The notes below the pieces were generated by a model. It saw only the letters and a list, made by a program, of their open reading frames with translations, was not told the origin of the DNA and ran no database searches. Shown in pieces: positions 1 to 5,756 of a stretch of DNA of 5,756 bases. Position 1 is the stretch's first letter, and each line of letters opens with the position of its first letter. The stretch comes from Pseudomonadota bacterium (GTDB taxonomy: Bacteria > Pseudomonadota > Alphaproteobacteria > Rhizobiales > Hyphomicrobiaceae). The translations under genes were made by a program, and so were the position numbers. The stretch is taken from contig QGVC01000229.1 of assembly GCA_003242645.1 (NCBI GenBank), positions 1-5,756 of the forward strand, written 5' to 3'.

Positions 1-23
1 CCCGTTGGGTAGAAGGAAGGTTT

Positions 24-398
24 TCAGCTCTGCTTGACGAATTCCTCGTAAGCCGCCCGATCCATCAGCCCATCGAGCTGGGATTTGTCTGTAATCCGCA
101 ATTTGAAAAACCAGGCTTTCCCTTCGGCATCCTCGTTCACCAGCGCCGGGTTTGCTGCGAGCTCGGCATTCACCTCAACGACCTCGCCGGAAACCGGAGC
201 AAAGACATCGCTGGCCGCCTTCACGGATTCGACGACGGCAACCGCGTCCTTCTGATTCACCACGCGCCCAACTTCGGGCACCTCGACGAACACCACATCG
301 CCAAGCTGCTCCTGCGCGTGGTTCGTGATGCCGACGATGCCGATGTCGCCTTCGACGCGGATGTATTCGTGGTCCTCGGTAAAGCGTTCGAGCGCCAT
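24..398 (-). CDS. gcvH: Glycine cleavage system H protein (lipoyl carrier)
   Basis: This 124-residue protein is the mobile lipoyl carrier of the cytoplasmic glycine cleavage system. It moves the aminomethyl group from GcvP to GcvT and is then reoxidised by dihydrolipoamide dehydrogenase. The lipoylation motif ESVKAASD is visible, with the modified lysine at K60, and the N-terminal half carries the family pattern [19 protein letters not shown] (about 23-41). Length is close to the usual 125-130 residues, so the gene is complete. The ATG is preceded by GGAGAA (406-411) seven bases upstream, which supports this start. It lies 15 bases behind gcvT and should share the gcvT promoter and riboswitch. 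The 23 bases left of its stop contain no start codon. gcvP is probably the next gene outside the window, which is inference. Assignment is secure. Confidence 0.97.
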   Translation of the reverse strand: MALERFTEDHEYIRVEGDIGIVGITNHAQEQLGDVVFVEVPEVGRVVNQKDAVAVVESVKAASDVFAPVSGEVVEVNAELAANPALVNEDAEGKAWFFKLRITDKSQLDGLMDRAAYEEFVKQS

Positions 399-413
399 TG
401 AAAGGTTCTCCGG

Positions 414-1556
414 TTAGCTTTTGCGGAAATAACGATGCGGTACGAAAGGCAGGTCGACGATCTGCGCCGGGAGGGCTTTGCCGCGAACCATCAGCTGGAG
501 CGGCGTACCGGGCTTGGCAAAAGAAGTTTCCACGTAGCCCATCGCGATCGGACCATTCACCGTGGGCCCGAAGCCGCCCGACGTGATGATGCCGATGCGG
601 GCGCCAGACGTATCCAGAATTTCCGTGCCGTCGCGCGCCGGGGCGCGGCCCTCAGGCTTGATGCCCACACGTAGCCGCTTGGGCCCTTCCCGCAGCTCCT
701 GCTGGATCCGCTCGGCGCCAGGGAAACCGCCTTCCTCACGACGGCGCTTCTGAATTGACCACGTCAGGCCCGCTTCAACGGGCGTCGTCATCTCATCGAG
801 CTCATGTCCGTAAAGGCAGAGCCCTGCCTCCAGCCGGAGCGAGTCACGCGCGCCTAAGCCAGCTGGCTGCACGGCTTCGTCGGCGAGCAGCAGGCGCGCC
901 AAATCGACCGCCTGATCAGCCGCAACCGAAATCTCGAATCCGTCCTCGCCGGTGTAGCCTGAGCGGCTGACGTGGCACGCGAACGGGCCAACGGAAGCAG
1001 GCCGCGCGCCCATGAATCCCAGCATTACTGCCTCGGGAGAATGCTTGGCGAGAACGGCAGCCGCCTCTGGGCCTTGCAAGGCAAGCAGAGCGCGGTCGGG
1101 TTGAGGCTCGAGCCGGACTGACGCGGGCAAACGCGCCGAGATGTACTCGTAGTCCACCTCCTTCCGGGAGGCATTGACCACCAGCAGCAGCTTGCCGTCC
1201 TCGGCCGGATCAGCCGGGCGGGTCACCATGAGATCGTCGACGATCCCGCCTTCGGAATTCAGCAGCTGCGTGTAGCGCTGCATCCCCGGCTTCAGATTGA
1301 GGATGTCAGCGGGAACGAGAGCCTCGAGCGCTGCGGCCGTCGTATGGTGGTCCGGGCCGATGAGGTACGCCTGCCCCATATGAGAGACGTCGAAGAGCCC
1401 GGCGCGCGCCCGCGTATGCTGGTGCTCCTTGATGATGCCAAGCTGATACTGCACCGGCATTTCATAGCCGGCGAACGGCACCATCCTGGCGCCGAGCTCA
1501 CGGTGGAGATCGTAGAGGGGTGTTCGCTTTAGTGGACCAGCGGTGTCGGCGCTCAT
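414..1556 (-). CDS. gcvT: Glycine cleavage system aminomethyltransferase (T protein)
   Basis: GcvT transfers the methylene group from the aminomethyl-lipoyl arm of GcvH to tetrahydrofolate, releasing ammonia and giving 5,10-methylene-THF. The 380 residues match the family length (E. coli about 364). Visible family motifs are FAGYEMPVQY (28-37), LFDVSHMGQ (54-62), GGIVDDLMV (103-111, holding the conserved folate-site Asp), SGYTGEDGFEI (199-209), ARDSLRLEAGLCLYGHEL (236-253) and the C-terminal barrel segment ITSGGFGPTVNGPIAMGYV (324-342). It is the first gene of the operon and gcvH follows after 15 bases. The ATG at 1556 has only a modest ribosome-binding site, GGAACGGGAA directly upstream. The stronger AAGGAG at 1582-1587 lies about 25 bases away, too far to serve this start. 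Expression is probably set by the glycine riboswitch just upstream. A dimethylglycine- or sarcosine-oxidase-like folate protein is unlikely because of the adjacent gcvH and riboswitch. Confidence 0.97.
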   Translation of the reverse strand: MSADTAGPLKRTPLYDLHRELGARMVPFAGYEMPVQYQLGIIKEHQHTRARAGLFDVSHMGQAYLIGPDHHTTAAALEALVPADILNLKPGMQRYTQLLNSEGGIVDDLMVTRPADPAEDGKLLLVVNASRKEVDYEYISARLPASVRLEPQPDRALLALQGPEAAAVLAKHSPEAVMLGFMGARPASVGPFACHVSRSGYTGEDGFEISVAADQAVDLARLLLADEAVQPAGLGARDSLRLEAGLCLYGHELDEMTTPVEAGLTWSIQKRRREEGGFPGAERIQQELREGPKRLRVGIKPEGRAPARDGTEILDTSGARIGIITSGGFGPTVNGPIAMGYVETSFAKPGTPLQLMVRGKALPAQIVDLPFVPHRYFRKS

Positions 1557-1562
1557 TTCCCG

Positions 1563-1626
1563 TTCCAGAGGCTCGAGTCAGCTCCTTGAGACGAGTGCCA
1601 CGACACCCGTCATCGAGCCCCCTCTG
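1563..1626 (-). promoter_or_regulatory. Riboswitch expression platform before gcvT (switchable stem)
   Basis: Read as minus-strand RNA, bases 1626-1613 (CAGAGGGGGCUCGA) can pair with 1576-1566 (UCGAGCCUCUG), giving about 11 base pairs with a three-G bulge. The loop holds a second 8-bp hairpin at 1590-1611 (GACGGGUG with CACUCGUC) and an exposed AAGGAG. The CAGAG end of this stem (1622-1626) is also the 3' strand of the aptamer 2 closing stem, so the two pairings exclude each other. The platform stem ends on the GGAA next to the gcvT start. No U-run follows it, so control of translation is more likely than termination. Base pairing is seen directly; the switching role is inferred. Confidence 0.6.
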
Positions 1627-1736
1627 TCTCGGAACCTGAGAGAGTCAACCCCGCTACCCGCGGTTGTGTTGCGGGAGCCGAGTCTTAACCCCTTCGGTGG
1701 GCCGGGTGAGCATCACCACGGCCGCTTTCCAGAGCG
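1617..1736 (-). promoter_or_regulatory. Glycine riboswitch, aptamer 2 (gcvT-proximal)
   Basis: The minus-strand RNA shows the glycine-aptamer pattern. The closing stem P1 is CUCUG (1734-1730) with CAGAG (1626-1622). P2 is a long hairpin, GGCCG (1723-1719) with CGGCC (1704-1700), extended by GGUGA/UCACC (1717-1713 with 1709-1705). The conserved core CACCGAAGGGG is at 1699-1689. A P3 hairpin of CCCGC/GCGGG (1675-1671 with 1661-1657) follows, then the conserved CUCUCAGG (1642-1635) and GACAGAGGGG at the 3' end. The short linker to aptamer 1 is typical of tandem glycine riboswitches. These are usually ON switches for glycine-cleavage genes, which fits gcvT downstream. Confidence 0.93.
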
Positions 1737-1742
1737 CCATCA

Positions 1743-1828
1743 ACTTGCGGTCCTTTTGCCTGAGAGGTTCCGGGGCGGTTGCTCCTTCGGCGCCGGCTCA
1801 ACGAACGCGGCCGGACTCTCCCGCAAGT
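1743..1828 (-). promoter_or_regulatory. Glycine riboswitch, aptamer 1 (promoter-proximal)
   Basis: The aptamer is closed by a perfect 8-bp P1: ACUUGCGG (1828-1821) with CCGCAAGU (1750-1743). Inside it are the conserved GGGAGAG, a P2 stem CCGGC/GCCGG (1814-1810 with 1797-1793), the core GCGCCGAAGGAGCAACC, and the hallmark CUCUCAGGCAAAAGGAC (1766-1750). These match the glycine-riboswitch consensus closely. The predicted transcription start lies about 12 bases before P1, so aptamer 1 is almost at the 5' end of the mRNA. Only about 8 bases separate it from aptamer 2. Confidence 0.96.
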
Positions 1829-1846
1829 GTCGACTGGCTATGCTTC

Positions 1847-1874
1847 AGCTTAGACCTGCAGACTGCGAAGTCAA
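1847..1874 (-). promoter_or_regulatory. Probable sigma70-type promoter of the gcvTH operon
   Basis: On the minus strand a TTGACT -35 box (1874-1869) is followed after 16 bases by TAAGCT (1852-1847) as the -10 box. This predicts a transcript start near 1841-1838, about 10-13 bases upstream of the first riboswitch stem. That is where a riboswitch-controlled leader would be expected to begin. The -35 box is near consensus and the -10 box only moderate. The position relative to the riboswitch is the strongest support; the start site itself is inferred. Confidence 0.6.
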
Positions 1875-1906
1875 TCTGCACCGCAACATCAAATCGCGCT
1901 GATTTT

Positions 1907-1933
1907 GGGGTCGCGAGCGAGCTTCGCTACCCC
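1907..1933 (-). other. Hairpin at the 3' end of the lipoprotein gene
   Basis: GGGGT (1907-1911) pairs with ACCCC (1929-1933), and AGCGA (1916-1920) with TCGCT (1924-1928). This leaves a three-base loop and a four-base CGCG bulge on one side. The stem contains the lipoprotein stop codon. In the minus-strand RNA it is followed by AAAA rather than a U-run, so it is not a canonical intrinsic terminator. It could slow polymerase or protect the 3' end of the upstream mRNA. It sits between that gene and the gcv promoter. Confidence 0.3.
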
Positions 1934-2580
1934 GCATTCGGCAGGTTGCGATCGAAGCCGACGAGAAGCTCGTATTCTGCTGGCCGTGTACCTTCCGGGA
2001 TTTCGAACGACACCGTCCGTACGACCGAGAAGTACCCGATCGGCCGATCCACAGCCACGGACACGGACACGGCCATCGAGTCTTGTGCGACCTTCTCGCG
2101 CTGACCGTCTGTGACGACGACGTTAACAGGGAGGGTCACGGTGCCAGGCTGGCCACGCGGGCCGAGGAGCACGCGCCCGGAGAACCCGTACTTCACCGTC
2201 ACGCGACCGTTCGCGATCTGGCACTCCCGCGCCGTCTTCGTGATCTCTCCCCGGTGCATGACCGCCAGCGCATCTCCGACGCGGCCCTGTTCGTAGATCG
2301 TCACGTAATGGTCGCGCGGCGAGACCGCGAAGCGCGGGCAGTGGTGCGCGAGATCCACCCCTGACGAGCCGGTCGTGCCGTAATCGGCCTTGGCCGCGGA
2401 CAGCAGCTGGTCCTCGCTGACGGAGGCAATCTCTGTCCCCGAGCTGGAGCCGCCGAAAACGCCGCCCCCGATGCCCGAGGTCAAGCTGGACATGCCACAG
2501 CCAGCGAGCAGCGCCGCCGCAAGGCCCAATGCCGAAATCCGAAGCAATCCGTACCGCGCAGCAGTTGTTAGTCTCTTCAC
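1927..2580 (-). CDS. Putative lipoprotein of unknown function
   Basis: I do not recognise a named family. The N-terminus is a lipoprotein signal peptide: VKR basic region, hydrophobic stretch, then LLAGC with the lipidated Cys at residue 28. A Gly/Ser-rich linker (about 29-49) follows, then a soluble domain rich in beta-strand-like segments, for example RVTVKYGFSGRVLLGPRG and TVTLPVNVVVTDG. Two further cysteines, C81 and C120, could form a disulfide. The mature protein should be membrane-anchored and face the periplasm. I prefer the GTG at 2580 because it gives a normal 27-residue signal peptide. An in-frame GTG at 2613 would add 11 residues, some acidic, in front of the basic region. The 2580 GTG overlaps the stop of a small upstream frame (GTGA), suggesting coupling. 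It is a single gene between the gcv operon and ispH, and this context does not indicate a function. Confidence 0.8.
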   Translation of the reverse strand: MKRLTTAARYGLLRISALGLAAALLAGCGMSSLTSGIGGGVFGGSSSGTEIASVSEDQLLSAAKADYGTTGSSGVDLAHHCPRFAVSPRDHYVTIYEQGRVGDALAVMHRGEITKTARECQIANGRVTVKYGFSGRVLLGPRGQPGTVTLPVNVVVTDGQREKVAQDSMAVSVSVAVDRPIGYFSVVRTVSFEIPEGTRPAEYELLVGFDRNLPNAG

Positions 2581-2769
2581 AGCAGTTTCGCTCGTTTCCT
2601 GATCCGGTGGCACCGCGTCGGGAACATGCCTACCTTCATGGCAGCGGATGAGCCGATCGACGTGGGAACACTTGTCGCACTATCGTCTGATTCACCCAAC
2701 TCCCTCGACTCACGGCGCCCAAGCGCGTAGCTACGAACGGGACTCGACTCGTTGGACCAGGACAAAGGT

Positions 2770-3786
2770 ATGTCCGCCTCTTCAGCCGTTGACCAGTGCC
2801 AGCGCGGCACCCGGGAAAAAATGACGTTGATATTGGCGGCGCCGCGCGGATTCTGCGCGGGCGTGGATCGCGCGATCCAGATCGTCGAGCTGGCGCTGGC
2901 CAAGTACGGCCCCCCTGTGTACGTACGGCACGAGATTGTTCACAACCGCTTTGTCGTTGATTCTCTTCGGGCCAAAGGCGCCATTTTTGTGGAAGAGCTG
3001 GACGAGATCCCCGATACCGATGCCCCTGTGATCTTCTCGGCACATGGGGTGCCAAAGTCGGTGCCGGCCGCCGCCAAGGCGCGCAATCTTTTCTACCTAG
3101 ATGCCACGTGTCCGCTTGTCTCGAAGGTGCACAAGGAGGTGCACAACTATTACGCGCAGGGTTATGACCTCGTGCTCATCGGCCATGCCGGGCACCCCGA
3201 GATCATCGGCACCATGGGGCAGCTGCCTGAGGGGGCTGTGACCCTGATCGAGACGGTGGAGCAGGCGCGCACCTTCACCCCGCGCAATCCCGAAAAGCTC
3301 GCCTACGCTACGCAGACCACGCTGTCCGTCGATGATACGGCCGAGATCGTCGCTGTGCTGAAGGAGCGCTTCCCGCAGATCGTCGGACCGCACAAAGAGG
3401 ACATCTGCTACGCGACCACCAATCGTCAGGCCGCGGTGAAGGCCATCGCACCGAAAGTTGAGCGCTTCTTCGTCGTTGGAGCACCCAATAGTTCCAACTC
3501 GTTGCGGCTCGTCGAGGTCGCGGAGCGGGCTGGCTGCAAGAAGGCTACGCTCGTGCAACGGGCCACCGATGTGGACTGGTCAGATCTTGCGAGGGTGCGA
3601 TCCGTTGGCCTGACGGCGAGCGCCTCCGCTCCCGAGGAGCTGGTCGATGAGGTCATCGCCGCGTTTCGTGAGCGCTTCGATGTGACGGTCGAGACTGTGA
3701 CCACGGCACAAGAGCGCATCGCTTTCAACGTGCCGCGCGAGCTTCGCGACGTAGCGCCCCCCCGCAAGCAGACTGCGAGCGTCTGA
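2770..3786 (+). CDS. ispH: 4-hydroxy-3-methylbut-2-enyl diphosphate reductase (IspH/LytB)
   Basis: IspH is the [4Fe-4S] enzyme that reduces HMBPP to IPP and DMAPP, the last step of the MEP isoprenoid pathway in the cytoplasm. Numbered from this start, the three cluster cysteines are C29 ([12 protein letters not shown]), C114 ([11 protein letters not shown]) and C213 ([10 protein letters not shown]). The substrate-site residues are H58 (EIVHNRFVV), H92 ([10 protein letters not shown]), and H142 and E144 (GHAGHPE). The NSSNS motif binding the diphosphate is also present. The start is uncertain. ATG 2770 has AGGA seven bases upstream and gives 338 residues. ATG 2821, with a weak GGGA, gives 321 residues and places the first cysteine at position 12, as in E. 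coli (316 residues). A TTG at 2752 is less likely. It is the first gene of an operon with thrB and rnhA. No convincing promoter was found in 2614-2769. Function is secure. Confidence 0.97.
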   Translation: MSASSAVDQCQRGTREKMTLILAAPRGFCAGVDRAIQIVELALAKYGPPVYVRHEIVHNRFVVDSLRAKGAIFVEELDEIPDTDAPVIFSAHGVPKSVPAAAKARNLFYLDATCPLVSKVHKEVHNYYAQGYDLVLIGHAGHPEIIGTMGQLPEGAVTLIETVEQARTFTPRNPEKLAYATQTTLSVDDTAEIVAVLKERFPQIVGPHKEDICYATTNRQAAVKAIAPKVERFFVVGAPNSSNSLRLVEVAERAGCKKATLVQRATDVDWSDLARVRSVGLTASASAPEELVDEVIAAFRERFDVTVETVTTAQERIAFNVPRELRDVAPPRKQTASV

Positions 3787-3790
3787 CGCC

Positions 3791-4759
3791 ATGGCCGTTT
3801 ACACCGAGGTCGCCGACGACGAGCTGGCGCGCTTCATCGAACCCTACGGCCTTGGCGAGCTTCTCTCCTACAAAGGGATCGCCGAGGGGGTCGAGAATAC
3901 GAACTATCTCGTCCAGACGTCGCAGGGCCGCTTCATCCTGACCCTCTACGAGAAGCGCGTTCGGCGCGAGGATCTGCCGTTTTTTCTCGGGCTGATGGAG
4001 CATCTCGCGAAAGCGGGCATAACCTGCCCGACGCCGGTTCGCGACCGAAACGGTGCCATGCTGAACGAGCTGGCTGGCCGCCCTGCAGCCCTGGTGACGT
4101 TCCTCGAGGGCATGTGGATCCGGCGGCCGCGGCCCGAGCACTGCCAGGCCGTCGGGCAGGCATTGGCGAAGCTTCATCTCGCGGGCCGCGACTACCCGCT
4201 CACTCGCGAGAATGCTTTGGGGCCTGCGGGGTGGCCGGAACTTTTCGCAAGGTTCGAGGACCGCGCTGACGAGATAGCGCCGGGACTGAGGGCCGAAATT
4301 CGTTCGGAGCTCGACACCTTGCTGCCCAACTGGCCCAAGGACCTTCCGGCCGGTGTCATTCATGCCGATCTTTTTCCGGACAATGTCTTCTTTCGCGGCG
4401 GCGAGGTTTCGGGACTGATCGATTTCTACTTCGCCTGCAACGATTACTTCGCGTACGACATCGCCATCTGCCTGAACGCCTGGTGCTTCGAGCAGGATTA
4501 CTCGTTCAACATCACCAAGAGCCGCGCGCTCCTCAAAGGCTACACAAGCGTGCGTGCCCTTGAGCCTGCCGAGCGCGAAGCGCTTCCGATCCTGGCCCGG
4601 GGCGCAGCGCTCCGCTTTCTGCTGACGCGGGCGCATGACTGGCTGCACCGGTCACAAAACGCCCTGGTCAAGCCGCACAATCCGCTCGAATACCTCCGTC
4701 GGCTGCGGTTCCACCGCACGGTGTGCTCGGTCGGCGAATACGGCCTTGAGGCTGTCTAA
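3791..4759 (+). CDS. thrB: Homoserine kinase (kinase-fold ThrB)
   Basis: This 322-residue enzyme phosphorylates L-homoserine with ATP to O-phosphohomoserine, feeding threonine synthesis. It is the aminoglycoside-phosphotransferase-like (protein-kinase fold) form found in alphaproteobacteria and pseudomonads, not the GHMP form of E. coli. Visible features are [22 protein letters not shown] (33-54, nucleotide loop and first strands), the catalytic loop [14 protein letters not shown] (188-201, with H191, D193 and N198), and the metal-binding Asp D211 in [10 protein letters not shown]. Its length matches this family (about 315-325). The ATG lies 4 bases after the ispH stop without a strong ribosome-binding site, so translation is probably coupled to ispH. 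Its last base is shared with the rnhA start codon. Some other APH-fold small-molecule kinase is possible in principle, but the ispH-thrB-rnhA order strongly favours homoserine kinase. Confidence 0.93.
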   Translation: MAVYTEVADDELARFIEPYGLGELLSYKGIAEGVENTNYLVQTSQGRFILTLYEKRVRREDLPFFLGLMEHLAKAGITCPTPVRDRNGAMLNELAGRPAALVTFLEGMWIRRPRPEHCQAVGQALAKLHLAGRDYPLTRENALGPAGWPELFARFEDRADEIAPGLRAEIRSELDTLLPNWPKDLPAGVIHADLFPDNVFFRGGEVSGLIDFYFACNDYFAYDIAICLNAWCFEQDYSFNITKSRALLKGYTSVRALEPAEREALPILARGAALRFLLTRAHDWLHRSQNALVKPHNPLEYLRRLRFHRTVCSVGEYGLEAV

Positions 4760-5226
4760 TGAGCCAGAAGCGACGCCCCGTCGTCGAAATCCACACGGAT
4801 GGCGCCTGCTCCGGCAATCCTGGGCCGGGCGGCTGGGGGGCGGTCCTCACCTCAGGCCCCCACCGCAAGGAGCTGAGAGGCGGCGAACCTTTGACGACCA
4901 ACAACCGTATGGAGCTGATGGCCGCCATCATGGCACTGGAGGCGCTGAAGCAGCCGTCGATCGTCGATCTGTACACGGATAGCGTTTACCTGCGGAACGG
5001 CATCACCTCGTGGATTCACACCTGGAAGCGCAATAACTGGCGGACGGCGGACAAGAAGCCGGTCAAGAATGCCGAGCTGTGGAAGCGTCTTGACGAAGCG
5101 CTCGGCGAGCATGAGATCCGCTGGCACTGGATCAAGGGGCACGCTGGTCACCCCGAAAACGAGCGCGCCGACGAGCTCGCCCGCATGGCAATCCGTGAGA
5201 TGCGCGAGGCCGCATCGAAAGAATAG
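4759..5226 (+). CDS. rnhA: Ribonuclease HI
   Basis: RNase HI cuts the RNA strand of RNA-DNA hybrids such as primers and R-loops, using two metal ions. All catalytic residues of the family are present: D14 ([16 protein letters not shown]), E52 ([11 protein letters not shown]), D74 ([12 protein letters not shown]), H128 ([15 protein letters not shown]) and D138. The basic-protrusion region [20 protein letters not shown] (about 85-104) is intact. Length of 155 matches E. coli (155). The start overlaps the thrB stop in TAATG, and GAGG at 4748-4751 lies seven bases before the ATG. It is therefore the third gene of one transcription unit and probably its last, since a convergent gene begins 48 bases later. 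Assignment is secure. Confidence 0.97.
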   Translation: MSQKRRPVVEIHTDGACSGNPGPGGWGAVLTSGPHRKELRGGEPLTTNNRMELMAAIMALEALKQPSIVDLYTDSVYLRNGITSWIHTWKRNNWRTADKKPVKNAELWKRLDEALGEHEIRWHWIKGHAGHPENERADELARMAIREMREAASKE

Positions 5227-5228
5227 GG

Positions 5229-5250
5229 AAAATCCCGCCGCAGTCCGGCG
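5229..5250 (-). terminator. Candidate intrinsic terminator between convergent genes
   Basis: CGCCG (5236-5240) and CGGCG (5246-5250) form a 5-bp GC stem with a five-base loop. In the minus-strand transcript of the ABC ATPase gene the stem is followed by GGAUUUU (the U-run at 5232-5229), the better terminator orientation, 24 bases beyond the stop codon. In the plus direction the hairpin lies 9 bases after the rnhA stop, but only a mixed C/U stretch follows (5257-5270). The stem is short and the U-run is only four bases, so this is a weak call. Confidence 0.4.
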
Positions 5251-5274
5251 CGCACGCCCCTTCTGTTCTCTGAA

Positions 5275-5756
5275 TTAGCTTGCAAGCCAGAGAGCTGAGC
5301 CGAGGGGGAGCTTAACGCCAACTGCGTCGCCGATCTCGTAAAGGCTGTCGCCGGCTCGGAATGGCGTGTCGACGGCGATCTCAGCAGGGCCGATCCGCAC
5401 GCCATAGCGAACAGTCGATCCGAGAAACTCGCGATAGAGCACCGTGCCGGGCACCATGCCTTCGCCGCTTGGGCCGATTTGGCATTGCTGGGGACGGAAT
5501 ACGAGCTTTGCTCCCGGATTGACGTTGGCTTCCGAGGGAACCGGCAGAGCAATGCCTTCGCCGATGACGTAGGTGCGCTCTGCTCCCGAGCCGACGAGCT
5601 CGCCCGTTAGAACATTGGCCGTTCCGAGAAACGTCGCCACGAACAGATTGGCGGGGCGCTCGTAAAGCTCCATCGGTGTTCCCACCTGCTGCACCGTTCC
5701 GTCGTTCATCACGGCGATGCGATCGCAGATCGAGTTCGCCTCCTCCTGGTCGTGGG
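5275..5756 (-). CDS. ABC transporter ATP-binding protein, C-terminal part (cut by window edge)
   Basis: The visible 159 residues are the C-terminal part of an importer ATPase of the MalK/PotA/FbpC type; the N-terminus with Walker A, signature and Walker B lies beyond the right edge. The first residues at the edge are HDQEEANSICDRIAVMNDG, containing the H-loop histidine of the nucleotide-binding domain. The frame is open to the edge, so the GTG at 5712 and the internal ATG are not the true start. GTPMELYERPANLFVATFLG follows, typical of the switch region in this group, then a TOBE regulatory domain (FRPQQCQIG, GTVLYREFLGSTVRYGVRIG) to the end. Substrate cannot be told from this fragment: sugar, polyamine, iron and glycerol-phosphate importers all share it. 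It converges on rnhA across a 48-base gap. The partner permease and binding-protein genes should be to the right, which is inference. Confidence 0.93.
   Translation of the reverse strand, partial: HDQEEANSICDRIAVMNDGTVQQVGTPMELYERPANLFVATFLGTANVLTGELVGSGAERTYVIGEGIALPVPSEANVNPGAKLVFRPQQCQIGPSGEGMVPGTVLYREFLGSTVRYGVRIGPAEIAVDTPFRAGDSLYEIGDAVGVKLPLGSALWLAS

Noticed and set aside
398..970. Plus-strand frames opposite gcvT
   Set aside because: gcvT on the opposite strand has complete family motifs; these frames have none.
1543..2104. Plus-strand open frames across the gcvT leader and the lipoprotein 3' end
   Set aside because: They cover the glycine riboswitch and promoter on the other strand, lack ribosome-binding sites and show no protein family features.
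2614..2769. Search for divergent promoters between the lipoprotein gene and ispH
   Set aside because: TTGTCG at 2672-2677 and a GATAGT-like box on the minus strand were considered, but no pair of boxes has acceptable spacing, so no promoter is called.
2577..3055. Minus-strand frames (108 and 139 codons) opposite the start of ispH
   Set aside because: They run antisense to the conserved IspH N-terminus and have low-information, Arg/Ser-rich translations typical of shadow frames. Only the short 3' piece (2577-2627) was kept, as a coupling candidate.
3097..3792. Further minus-strand frames opposite ispH
   Set aside because: Shadow frames of a well-conserved enzyme, with no motifs or start signals.
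3725..4648. A 307-codon open frame on the minus strand opposite thrB
   Set aside because: It lies antisense to a clear homoserine kinase with intact catalytic motifs. The translation has no recognisable domain; long antisense frames are common in GC-rich coding DNA.
5148..5552. A 134-codon minus-strand frame overlapping the ABC ATPase and rnhA ends
   Set aside because: It is in a different frame from the clear TOBE-domain protein, runs into rnhA antisense, and has no family features.

Overview
The window looks like ordinary chromosomal DNA from a GC-rich alphaproteobacterium, most likely of the Rhizobiales/Hyphomicrobiales type. The evidence is the ispH-thrB-rnhA gene order (seen in many alphaproteobacteria), the kinase-fold type of homoserine kinase, and alphaproteobacterial features in IspH and the glycine-cleavage genes. 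Genus cannot be set from sequence alone. I see no insertion sequence, phage gene, CRISPR array, tRNA or rRNA.

Left part, minus strand (24-1874): a glycine-cleavage operon. A sigma70-like promoter (1847-1874) is followed by a leader with two glycine-riboswitch aptamers in tandem (1743-1828 and 1617-1736). A switchable stem (1563-1626) then leads into the gcvT start codon. gcvT (aminomethyltransferase) and gcvH (lipoyl carrier) follow 15 bases apart. The glycine decarboxylase gene gcvP would be expected beyond the left edge.

Middle (1907-2769): a minus-strand gene for a small lipoprotein of unknown function. Its likely start codon overlaps the stop of a tiny upstream reading frame. A gap of about 150 bases separates it from the divergent plus-strand operon.

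Right part, plus strand (2770-5226): ispH (last step of the MEP isoprenoid pathway), thrB (homoserine kinase, threonine synthesis) and rnhA (RNase HI). They are packed with a 4-base gap and a 1-base overlap, as one transcription unit. Facing it at 5275-5756 is the C-terminal part of an ABC-transporter ATPase, cut by the right edge. A short hairpin lies between the convergent ends.

The most interesting element is regulatory. The 3' strand of the closing stem of aptamer 2 can pair either with its aptamer partner or with an exact 8-base copy of that partner beside the gcvT ribosome-binding site. This gives a concrete model for glycine-induced translation. No new biological system is evident; the conserved unknown lipoprotein is the only protein without an assignable role.
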